Below are positions 1 through 5,420 of a stretch of DNA of 5,529 nt, piece by piece. Both the position numbers and the translations under genes were made by a program. Each line of letters begins with the position of its first letter. Within the stretch, counting starts at the first letter, position 1. A model generated the notes under the pieces. That model did no database searches. It was given only the letters and a program-made list of their open reading frames with translations, and was not told the origin of the DNA. The stretch comes from Aestuariicoccus sp032586235 (GTDB lineage Bacteria > Pseudomonadota > Alphaproteobacteria > Rhodobacterales > Rhodobacteraceae). The stretch lies in NCBI RefSeq assembly GCF_032586235.1, contig NZ_JAWHTD010000093.1, positions 1 to 5,529 on the forward strand. The letters are read 5' to 3'.

Positions 1-1
1 T

Positions 2-1324
2 GAAGGCCGGTGGGCGCTCAGCCGGTTCGCCTGTTTCTGCACCGTGATGCAGATCCCGCCCGACGCGGTCCAGACCGCGATGCTGGACGGCTTCTGGCAG
101 GCGTTGAGCCATGAGGTGATTTCCAAGTCGCCGAAAGCAATCTTCAAGCGGACGATCAATGCCTGGAACCGCTCGTTGCGGGATGTGCCGGGGTGGCCTG
201 GCGCGAAGCTGCGTTCTCCGGTCAAGACAGACCCCTACATGTTGCCACTTGAAGACTTCCCGCTCGGCTTCCAGCAGGCCGTCGCGTCTTGGGAAGATCG
301 CATGCGCAATCCGGATCCCCTGGACCCGAGCGCGCCTGTCCGCGCGTACCGCCCTGCCACCATCGAGGGATATCGCTACACCTTTCGGCGGTTGGCGACG
401 GCCCTGGTCAAATCCGGCACCGTGTCCATCGACGAGATCACAGGCTTTGAGGTCTTCTTCACGGAGGATCACTTCAAGGCGGCGCTGCGCCCGTTTCTCA
501 AAGGCGAATGGGTTAAGACCGAAGGCTACGCCCACAAGATGGCGACCCAGATGATCGCTGTCGGCTGGCATCACCTTGGCTACGATGAGACGCAGCTTGC
601 GCCGTTCCGTGCGATCGTCCAACGCCTCAAGCCGAAATCCCCGGGCGGGATGGGAGAGCGCAATCGGGCACGCCTTGAGCAATTCGACGACGAGGATGTG
701 GTTCAGCGTCTGTTGCGGTTTCCAGAAGAGGAGCTCGGCCGCGCGCTCAAGCAGCGCAGCAAGCTCCGGCGCGCGAAAGGTGTGGAGCGGGCCTTGTCGA
801 TCTCGCTGGCGATCTTCACCGGGGTTCGGATCAAGAACCTGCGCGAACTCAACCTGGAAACCCAGCTCCTGCGCAGCGGAAAACGGGTCTTCGTGCAGTT
901 GTCCGACGATGACACCAAGAGCCATAGGGCACTGGACCTGGAGTTGCCAATAGAGACCATTCGCCTCCTGGACCTGTTCCTTGCAGAGCATCGCGCGCTC
1001 TTGCCCGGCTCAGATGGACCATACCTCTTCCCGGGCGAGAAGGGCGGTCCGCGATCCTACTCCGCGATGCGGGACGCTCTGAGTCGTACGCTCTTGAAGC
1101 ACGCAGGCATCCGTCTGTCGCCGCACCTCTATCGTCACGTCATCGCCAAGATCGTGATTGAGCGGCAACCTGAGCTGGCGCTCGATCTCAGTCGGCGCCT
1201 CGGCCACAAGTCGCTCAACACCACGTACCAGTCCTACCTGGGCACGGAAGGTCCGGCCGCCAGCCGCCGTATCAATAGGCTCCTCAAGACGCTGCGGGAT
1301 GATCCGCCCGAGGGTGAGAAATGA
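2..1324 (+). CDS. Tyrosine recombinase (phage-integrase family), first of an overlapping pair; 5' end outside the window
   Basis: Site-specific DNA recombinase that cuts and rejoins DNA through a tyrosine nucleophile, acting in the cytoplasm on an element's attachment sites. Numbering from the GTG at 44, the catalytic set is complete: box I Arg262 in TGVRIKNL, beta-hairpin Lys292 in DDTKSHR, His361 and Arg364 in HLYR, His388 in LGHKS, and nucleophile Tyr398 in YQSYLG, ten residues after His388. Residues 1 to about 230 form the SAM-like core-binding part. The frame stays open from base 2, and the residues before the GTG (SRFACFCT) resemble the usual start of the N-terminal helical domain (LSRFARFC type). 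The true start therefore probably lies upstream of the window, and GTG44/ATG47 are likely internal. Its stop overlaps the next gene's start (ATGA, 1321-1324), implying translational coupling. The family call is firm; the target site and the element it moves are unknown. Confidence 0.92.
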   Translation, partial: EGRWALSRFACFCTVMQIPPDAVQTAMLDGFWQALSHEVISKSPKAIFKRTINAWNRSLRDVPGWPGAKLRSPVKTDPYMLPLEDFPLGFQQAVASWEDRMRNPDPLDPSAPVRAYRPATIEGYRYTFRRLATALVKSGTVSIDEITGFEVFFTEDHFKAALRPFLKGEWVKTEGYAHKMATQMIAVGWHHLGYDETQLAPFRAIVQRLKPKSPGGMGERNRARLEQFDDEDVVQRLLRFPEEELGRALKQRSKLRRAKGVERALSISLAIFTGVRIKNLRELNLETQLLRSGKRVFVQLSDDDTKSHRALDLELPIETIRLLDLFLAEHRALLPGSDGPYLFPGEKGGPRSYSAMRDALSRTLLKHAGIRLSPHLYRHVIAKIVIERQPELALDLSRRLGHKSLNTTYQSYLGTEGPAASRRINRLLKTLRDDPPEGEK

Positions 1325-2400
1325 AGCGCGGTTGGCCCAACTTGCCGTTCGAAGCCTGGCCTGAGCAGGACCGTGCCGCGTGGCAGGAGCTGCTCCGCGA
1401 CGGAGATGTTCTAGAAGGGCGCGGCCCAGGTGCCCATTGGAGCGAAGCCACACGCCACACGCTCCAGAAACATTATGCGGGCTGGTTGGGGTGGCTGGAC
1501 GCGCGTGGGATGCTCGACCAACAGGTGGCACCGTCCGACCGTATCACGCCTGAGGCGGTTACCGCCTATGCCCATGAGTTGATGGCGTGCGTTGCGCCGA
1601 AGACGGTGGAGAGCTACGTGCGCGACCTCAAAGTGGTGGCGAAGGTCCTGTCACCCGATCGCGATTTGCGGTGGCTGATGGATGTGTCGAACCGCCTCAA
1701 GCATTGGGCCAAGCCCAGCCGCACGCTCACGCTTCCTGCTCTCTCAGCTGCGGAGATGTTCCGTCGTTGCTTTTACGAGCTCGATCGACTGGCAGACAGC
1801 GACTTCAGCGTCGGCAAGCATCGGATTGCCTACCGGGATACCCTTTTGGTCGCCCTGCTGATCTCTGCGCCCGTCCGGTTGCGCAACCTCGAAATGATTC
1901 GGATTAACCAACATCTAGAGCTCTGTGGCCACGCATGGCATCTGCGCTTCACGGCCTCAGAGACAAAGACCCATCAGACGCTGCATCTCGTGCTTCACGA
2001 GGACCTGGGTCAGCACATCGCGCATTACATTTATCATGTCCGCCCGGCATTCCCAAAGGCCAGTGAGACCGACCGGCTCTGGCCGGCAAGTAAGGGAAGA
2101 CCGATGGCGCATCAGTCGATCAACGATCGGGTGCGCCGCCAGTCAGAGCATCTGTTCGGCGAAGCCTTGTCCCCGCATGCCTTCCGAACTATCGCCGCGA
2201 CCTTCTTGGCAGAGACATCGCCAGAGGATGCGCTCCAGGCAAGGCCGCTTCTGGGACACCGCTCACCGGTCACCACGGAGAAGTTCTACATCAAGGCCAA
2301 TCAACTGAAGGCATCGCAGAGGATAGCGGCTGCGCTTAAGAGCATTAGGGACGAAATCAAGGCCGGGAAGGGAACGCTAGATGCCAGAGCCGACGACTGA
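1321..2400 (+). CDS. Tyrosine recombinase (phage-integrase family), second of the overlapping pair
   Basis: A second DNA-breaking-and-rejoining enzyme of 359 residues, different in sequence from the one upstream. Catalytic residues visible: Arg186 in APVRLRNL, Lys216 in SETKTHQT, His286 and Arg289 in HAFR, His313 in LGHRS, and Tyr323 in EKFYIK, again ten residues after the LGH histidine. About the first 140 residues form the helical DNA-clamping part. The ATG at 1321 is supported by a purine-rich Shine-Dalgarno (GAGGGTGAG, 1310-1318) and by the four-base overlap with the preceding stop. Two or three distinct overlapping recombinase genes in one orientation are typical of RIT (recombinase-in-trio) elements and, in organisation, of the TnpA/TnpB recombinases of Tn554. 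From this layout I infer joint action of the two proteins. The gene ends 22 bases before the convergent nucleotidase gene's stop. Confidence 0.93.
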   Translation: MKRGWPNLPFEAWPEQDRAAWQELLRDGDVLEGRGPGAHWSEATRHTLQKHYAGWLGWLDARGMLDQQVAPSDRITPEAVTAYAHELMACVAPKTVESYVRDLKVVAKVLSPDRDLRWLMDVSNRLKHWAKPSRTLTLPALSAAEMFRRCFYELDRLADSDFSVGKHRIAYRDTLLVALLISAPVRLRNLEMIRINQHLELCGHAWHLRFTASETKTHQTLHLVLHEDLGQHIAHYIYHVRPAFPKASETDRLWPASKGRPMAHQSINDRVRRQSEHLFGEALSPHAFRTIAATFLAETSPEDALQARPLLGHRSPVTTEKFYIKANQLKASQRIAAALKSIRDEIKAGKGTLDARADD

Positions 2401-2431
2401 GCCACTTAGGCCCGCAAGTGGATCACTTTGA
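2381..2431 (+). pseudogene. Start of a third recombinase-operon gene, cut off after 16 codons (tentative)
   Basis: A short frame starts at ATG 2381, inside the last codons of the second recombinase gene, and stops at TGA 2429-2431 (MPEPTTEPLRPASGSL). A good Shine-Dalgarno (GGGAAGGGAA, about 2365-2374) sits 6 bases upstream of the ATG. That is an odd thing to find at the end of an operon unless another overlapping gene once followed. The frame runs straight into the 3' end of the opposite-strand nucleotidase gene, where the sequence changes origin. I infer the 5' stub of a lost third gene, such as the third member of a recombinase trio. It could also be a chance frame, because 16 residues are too few to recognise a family. 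Confidence 0.3.
2402..2428. repeat. Inverted repeat at recombinase/nucleotidase junction; candidate core recombination site
   Basis: CCACTT (2402-2407) and its exact inverse AAGTGG (2416-2421) flank the 8-bp spacer AGGCCCGC. A further CACTT (2424-2428) makes a second, overlapping inverted pair with AAGTG (2416-2420) around GAT. Inverted arms around a 6-8 bp spacer are the known layout of tyrosine-recombinase crossover sites, and this one sits exactly where the recombinase operon gives way to a shortened host-type gene. It could instead act as a weak bidirectional transcription barrier between converging genes, but no T-run follows on either side. The arms are seen directly; the role is inferred. 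Confidence 0.4.
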
Positions 2432-3370
2432 GCCAGTCAGCAGAAACTGAATGCCCTTGTCCATAGCGACGTCGCCGTCGAGGCGGATCTGATCGCCGAC
2501 TGCACTGACCACGCTCCCCGTTTCGTCAAAGATCAAATTCAGCTCGCCCAGTGTGTTTCCGTAGGGCCATGCATGTACGATCGGCACACCGTTTTCTATC
2601 GTCGGATAAGGCCCTTGCGACGGTTTGAGTGTGTTCGACAGATATGTGTGGCTGTGACCACCAACGATGACGTCTACGCCTTCAGCTTCACGAGCAATCT
2701 TTTGATCGACGTAGAATCCTGCGTGGCTGAGAACGATGATTTTGTCGATGCCGTCCGCGGTGAGCCTTGCTGCTTCCTCCTTAACCGCCCCGACGGGGTC
2801 GAATATGGAAATGTAGTCGACGCCGGCCCAGCAGTCCGCGCACTCGGGAGTAAGGCCTATTATCCCGAGCCTCTCAGCTGCGTGTTCGATCACCATTGAT
2901 TTTCGCGTCATATCATCGAGAAGAGGTTCTGCTGAGAGATCGGCATTCGCGATCAACGCCGGGAAGCCCAATGCGTCGATGAATTCTCGCGCAACCTCAG
3001 GCCCCTGATCAAACTCGTGGCTGCCAAGCGCAATTGCATCATAGCCCATCCGGTTCATTAGCTCCGCCAGCAACTCGGGCCTTGCAAGATTTGCGTCCGT
3101 ACGGCTTGGAAATTGATCCCCAGCATCGAGAAGCACCGTATTCTTCGTTCGGGCGCGCGCCTCGGCGATGGCGGTCGCGAGCCTCGCGGAACCCGCGAAG
3201 CATTTGCCCTCGGCGTCTGCTTGCGGGGAGCATAGGTTGTCGAACTGATCCATTGGGCTGAACTGGGAGTGGAAGTCGTTCGTATGCAAGATCGTCAACC
3301 GATACTCAGCCTGAGCCGTAGGCGTTAGGAAAAACTGAAACGTCAGAGAAGCGAAGAAGAGGTGCCGCAT
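2423..3370 (-). CDS. Secreted 5'-nucleotidase/UshA-type metallophosphatase, catalytic domain only
   Basis: Predicted periplasmic enzyme that removes phosphate from nucleotides, using two metal ions. A signal peptide is clear (residues 1-21, hydrophobic FFASLTFQFFL, cleavage after AQA). Metallophosphatase motifs follow in order: Asp32 and His34 in HTNDFH, Asp85 in DAGDQ, GSHEFD at 116-121, Asn142 in IANADLS, His216 in LSHAG, and His239/His241 in GGHSHT, then the domain-closing PIVHAWPYGNTLGEL. Two oddities: the GNHE asparagine, a metal ligand, is Ser117 (codon 3020-3022, one base from Asn), and the protein stops at 315 residues. Full-length UshA-type enzymes have about 500-550, so the C-terminal substrate-binding domain is absent, with the end at the recombinase junction. 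The start is firm: GGAGG at 3376-3380 lies five bases before the ATG. It could be a natural single-domain form, but truncation plus the ligand change suggest a weakened or dying gene. Confidence 0.85.
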   Translation of the reverse strand: MRHLFFASLTFQFFLTPTAQAEYRLTILHTNDFHSQFSPMDQFDNLCSPQADAEGKCFAGSARLATAIAEARARTKNTVLLDAGDQFPSRTDANLARPELLAELMNRMGYDAIALGSHEFDQGPEVAREFIDALGFPALIANADLSAEPLLDDMTRKSMVIEHAAERLGIIGLTPECADCWAGVDYISIFDPVGAVKEEAARLTADGIDKIIVLSHAGFYVDQKIAREAEGVDVIVGGHSHTYLSNTLKPSQGPYPTIENGVPIVHAWPYGNTLGELNLIFDETGSVVSAVGDQIRLDGDVAMDKGIQFLLTGSK

Positions 3371-3439
3371 TCGAGCCTCCAGATAACAGTCTCTTCAGTG
3401 TGACGCGGGCCCTGGCAGATTGTCAAAGCGGCGGCTTTG
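3371..3439 (-). promoter_or_regulatory. Ribosome binding site and tentative promoter of the nucleotidase gene
   Basis: Reading the minus strand, GGAGG (3380-3376) with a five-base spacer is a strong Shine-Dalgarno for the ATG at 3370. A perfect -35 hexamer TTGACA lies at 3426-3421. The hexamer 17 bases downstream (TCACAC, 3403-3398) is a poor -10, so the promoter is only tentative. A six-base inverted repeat, CAAAGC-GGCG-GCTTTG (3424-3439), overlaps the upstream edge of the -35 and could be an operator. The ribosome binding site is solid; the promoter and operator are guesses. Confidence 0.35.
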
Positions 3440-3469
3440 TCCGCATGTGAGACGCTGGACGGGCCTGCG

Positions 3470-3610
3470 GCGAACGTCGGCTGTTGGTAAACGCTGTCTT
3501 TCAGGGGGCTCGGCAGGCTCCTAGGCTCCATCGGCTGCTTACCGCCGTCCAGCGGTCATCTGATCATTTTGCTCGGATGTCTTTGAAGAGCCCGAAGCCG
3601 ACCTGCCGTC
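3470..3610. repeat. Direct repeat copy A, upstream of the regulator gene
   Basis: This stretch is similar to 5281-5420 in the same orientation, shifted by about 1811-1812 bases. The best part, 3532-3600 against 5344-5412, matches at 62 of 69 positions by my hand alignment, with an uninterrupted 26-base identity (3545-3570 and 5357-5382). Similarity weakens but continues to the left, starting at a shared GCGAACGTC (3470-3478 and 5281-5289), with a few indels. Inside are two small inverted repeats: ACCGC/GCGGT (3541-3545, 3552-3556), and CATCTGA/TCGGATG (3557-3563, 3573-3579) around a nine-base loop. No gene is recognisable in it. It may be a dispersed genomic repeat or the end of a decayed mobile element. 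Confidence 0.75.
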
Positions 3611-3656
3611 AGAGCCCCCTGGCAATTCAAAGACTAGACCCGCATCAAGGGAGCGC

Positions 3657-3683
3657 TTGGGAAATAGAAATTTTCCCTATAAG
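3657..3683 (+). promoter_or_regulatory. Candidate promoter and operator of the winged-helix regulator gene
   Basis: TTGGGA (3657-3662) and TATAAG (3678-3683) resemble -35 and -10 hexamers with a short 15-base spacer. A palindrome, GGGAAA (3659-3664), seven bases, then TTTCCC (3672-3677), fills the spacer and touches both hexamers. Transcription would start near 3690, about 40 bases before the ATG at 3730. A palindrome placed so that its binder would block RNA polymerase suggests a repressor or autoregulatory site; the adjacent winged-helix regulator is the obvious candidate, by inference only. The short spacer is typical of promoters needing an activator to twist the DNA, so activation is also possible. 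Confidence 0.4.
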
Positions 3684-3729
3684 ACGGTGGGCAATCCTGA
3701 CACGGGCGCGTCATTTTCAGGCTGATCCC

Positions 3730-4923
3730 ATGATTTATTCGTTTTCCGGAAACACGTTGGATGTGAGCGGCCATACGCTCACCCGCGATGGTTTGAGCGT
3801 GCCTGTTGAGCCGCAAGTATTCGATATCATAAGAATACTGGCGGAAAATTCCGGCGCCCTGGTCACTAAAGATCGCCTGATTGAGGAAGTTTGGGATGGG
3901 CGCATCGTCTCAGAAGCCACGATTAGTGCACGTATGAATGCGGCGCGTACGGCCGTTGGCGATAGCGGCAAAGATCAGAAAATAATACAGACGGTCATGC
4001 GCCGGGGATTTAAGATGGTTGCGCAGGTTTCGGTAAAGGACGCGACTACGACAGCACCTCCGGCGCGACTTCAGCAAACCATTCGCTACACAAAGTCGAA
4101 GGATGGAACAGGGATTGCCTATTCGAAGGCTGGCCATGGCCCATGTGTGCTTTACGCCTGGCATCATCTGTCACATCTCGAACATGACTGGTCCAGCACG
4201 CTGCTCAGCCGCGGCCTCCGGGCGTTGGCAGAGAACTATTCGCTTATCCGCTACGATGTAAGGGGGGCTGGCCTCTCAGAGCCGATCAAACCCTGTGACA
4301 CTTTGGATGACCATGTGAACGACATGATCGCCGTCGCGGACGCGGCAGGCCTGGAGCGTTTCCCTGTTATTGCCACGCTTCAGGGAGCGGCGGTTGCAAT
4401 CCGTTTAGCCGCGCGCGAACCCCAACGCATTTCCTGCCTTGTTCTGCATAATAGCTACGCACGCGGCAGAGCCTTGCGCGAATCTGCTCCAACGCATGCA
4501 GAACATGATCCCTTTATTGCGCTATTAAAAAGCGGCGGCTGGGGCGACCCGGACAATGGATTTATGCGGGCTTGGGCAACCATGGTGCTGCCCATGGCGT
4601 CCTTCGAAGAAACGACAGACCTCATTCGGCTATTTGCACATGCAAGTAATACCGAAGATGCGTTGTTTCAGCGAGATCTGATCGACAGGTTGGATGTCAC
4701 TGAGGATTTGGCAAAGGTGCGCGCGCCGACCTTGGTGGTGCATGCCAGTATGTGCACGATTCATCCCTCTACAGAAGGGCGGAAAGTCGCCGCTGGCATT
4801 GCTGACGCAGAATTCCTTGAAGTTGACAGTTCGAGCACGTTCTTTTCGTCGAGCGATCCAGCGAATGAACAGGTGCTGCGTGCAACCCTCGACTTCCTTA
4901 AATGTCATTCCGGCTCGAAATAG
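3730..4923 (+). CDS. Soluble winged-helix transcriptional regulator fused to a catalytically dead alpha/beta-hydrolase domain
   Basis: A 397-residue protein without membrane segments. Residues 1 to about 100 are an OmpR/PhoB/CadC-type DNA-binding winged helix: PQVFDIIRILAEN, VTKDRLIEEVW, recognition helix around SEATISARMNAARTAVGD, and closing hairpin QTVMRRGFKMV. A Pro/Thr-rich linker (about 101-115) leads to an alpha/beta-hydrolase fold (about 116-397), with recognisable HHLSHLEHDW, RYDVRGAGLSEP and LERFPVIATLQGAAVAIRLA. In hydrolases of this type the last motif reads GxSxG; here the serine position is Leu217 (4378-4380). The acid position (usually HARGD) is Cys342 in HASMC, and the His position is Thr370 in DSSSTFF. 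Enzyme activity is therefore unlikely, and the domain probably senses a ligand or partner. ATG 3730 is chosen because the winged-helix domain begins there; the open frame upstream to 3484 looks non-coding. The Shine-Dalgarno is weak (CAGG, 3718-3721). The target genes are unknown. Confidence 0.88.
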   Translation: MIYSFSGNTLDVSGHTLTRDGLSVPVEPQVFDIIRILAENSGALVTKDRLIEEVWDGRIVSEATISARMNAARTAVGDSGKDQKIIQTVMRRGFKMVAQVSVKDATTTAPPARLQQTIRYTKSKDGTGIAYSKAGHGPCVLYAWHHLSHLEHDWSSTLLSRGLRALAENYSLIRYDVRGAGLSEPIKPCDTLDDHVNDMIAVADAAGLERFPVIATLQGAAVAIRLAAREPQRISCLVLHNSYARGRALRESAPTHAEHDPFIALLKSGGWGDPDNGFMRAWATMVLPMASFEETTDLIRLFAHASNTEDALFQRDLIDRLDVTEDLAKVRAPTLVVHASMCTIHPSTEGRKVAAGIADAEFLEVDSSSTFFSSSDPANEQVLRATLDFLKCHSGSK

Positions 4924-5028
4924 CGCGCGCTCTGGTTCTTTGATCAACTCAGGACAACATTCGCGCCGCGGAAGGAACCGCAGTCGTCAATTGTGCGAGC
5001 GGCGGCCATTCTCGTCAGCAATCCCTGA

Positions 5029-5301
5029 GGGCAATCTCCGCAGACCCAATTCGTGCGTGATGCCCTGGAACGGGCGCTTTTTGAACTACGACCGATTGGC
5101 GGTCTTGTTCATCACGCCGACCGGGGCAATCAGCAGCTGTCGATCCGCCACACCGAGCGCCTAGCCGAAGCCGGGGTCGCGCTCTCGTTTGGCAACGTAG
5201 GCGACAGCTATTACAACGCAGGGCGGGCGCTTACGGTTTATGACAACACGGTCCGCGCTTCGGTCATATCCTCGGTATTTGCGAACGTCTGGACGCAGTG
5301 A
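5029..5301 (+). pseudogene. Remnant of an IS3-family transposase (OrfB, C-terminal part of the DDE domain)
   Basis: The readable part, about 5041-5235, encodes DALERALFELRP, GGLVHHADRG, LSIRHTERLAEAGV and GNVGDSYYNA. This matches the well-known order in IS3-family OrfB: DALEQAL, LVHHSDRG, SIRYTERLAEAG and VGDSYDNALAE. The second catalytic Asp survives (codon 5119-5121). The catalytic Glu after SYDNALAE is gone (the sequence reads SYYNAGRA), and similarity fades within a few codons. The first Asp and all upstream transposase sequence are missing: the frame is closed by TGA at 5026-5028, and 4924-5028 shows nothing similar. This is therefore a degraded fragment that cannot transpose. It sits between the regulator gene and repeat copy B and records past insertion-sequence activity here. 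The family call is firm; the exact IS is not identifiable by eye. Confidence 0.8.
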
Positions 5302-5420
5302 AAGCTGTCGTTCGGGCTTGGCTCAGAAGATTTTCGGCTCTGACGGCTGCTTACCACCGTCCAGCGGTCATCTGATCATTTTTCTCAGATGTGTTGGAAT
5401 AGCCCGAAGCAGGCCTGCAT
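5281..5420. repeat. Direct repeat copy B, downstream of the regulator gene and IS remnant
   Basis: Second copy of the repeat at 3470-3610, same orientation. It overlaps the last codons of the open frame in the IS3 remnant and continues beyond it. The CATCTGA (5369-5375) and TCAGATG (5385-5391) arms are a perfect seven-base inverted repeat here, around a T-rich nine-base loop. The neighbouring ACCAC/GCGGT pair (5353-5357, 5364-5368) has one mismatch, where copy A is perfect. Distance from copy A is about 1.8 kb, enclosing the complete regulator gene with its promoter and the transposase remnant. Confidence 0.75.

Larger units (their letters stand above)
1..2431 (+). mobile_element. Recombinase module of an integrated element (RIT-like or Tn554-like), incomplete
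   Basis: Two complete-looking tyrosine recombinase genes in a tight overlapping operon, plus a possible stub of a third, mark one end of a site-specifically integrated element. The left end lies outside the window. The right boundary probably falls between 2400 and about 2431, where the operon abruptly meets a nucleotidase gene lacking its C-terminal half and where an inverted repeat occurs. No cargo gene, transfer gene or phage gene can be tied to it within the window. The RIT assignment rests on gene organisation only, since a full third recombinase is not seen. Confidence 0.5.

Noticed and set aside
44..49. GTG/ATG pair as the start of the first recombinase gene
   Set aside because: The frame is open back to base 2, and the residues before it fit the normal recombinase N-terminal domain; no Shine-Dalgarno is seen before it. 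The real start is probably outside the window.
1010..1531. Long open frame on the minus strand across the recombinase overlap
   Set aside because: It lies opposite two well-supported recombinase genes and encodes nothing recognisable; it is a by-product of GC-rich codon use.
2402..2421. Rho-independent terminator between the converging genes
   Set aside because: The stem is only six pairs and neither strand has a T-run after it, so termination is a weaker explanation than a recombination-site role.
2573..2899. Open frame on the + strand inside the nucleotidase gene
   Set aside because: It is antisense to a gene with clear metallophosphatase motifs and has no domain or ribosome binding site of its own.
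3484..3729. Upstream extension of the regulator gene from TTG 3484
   Set aside because: The extra 82 residues resemble no domain, run through repeat copy A and the promoter-like palindrome, and precede a winged-helix domain that naturally starts at ATG 3730.
4922..4931. AGCGCGCGCT at the end of the regulator gene as a terminator
   Set aside because: It is a self-complementary palindrome with no loop and no following T-run.
4694..5164. Open frame overlapping the end of the regulator and entering the IS remnant
   Set aside because: It is out of frame with both the regulator and the transposase similarity, and its translation has no recognisable features.
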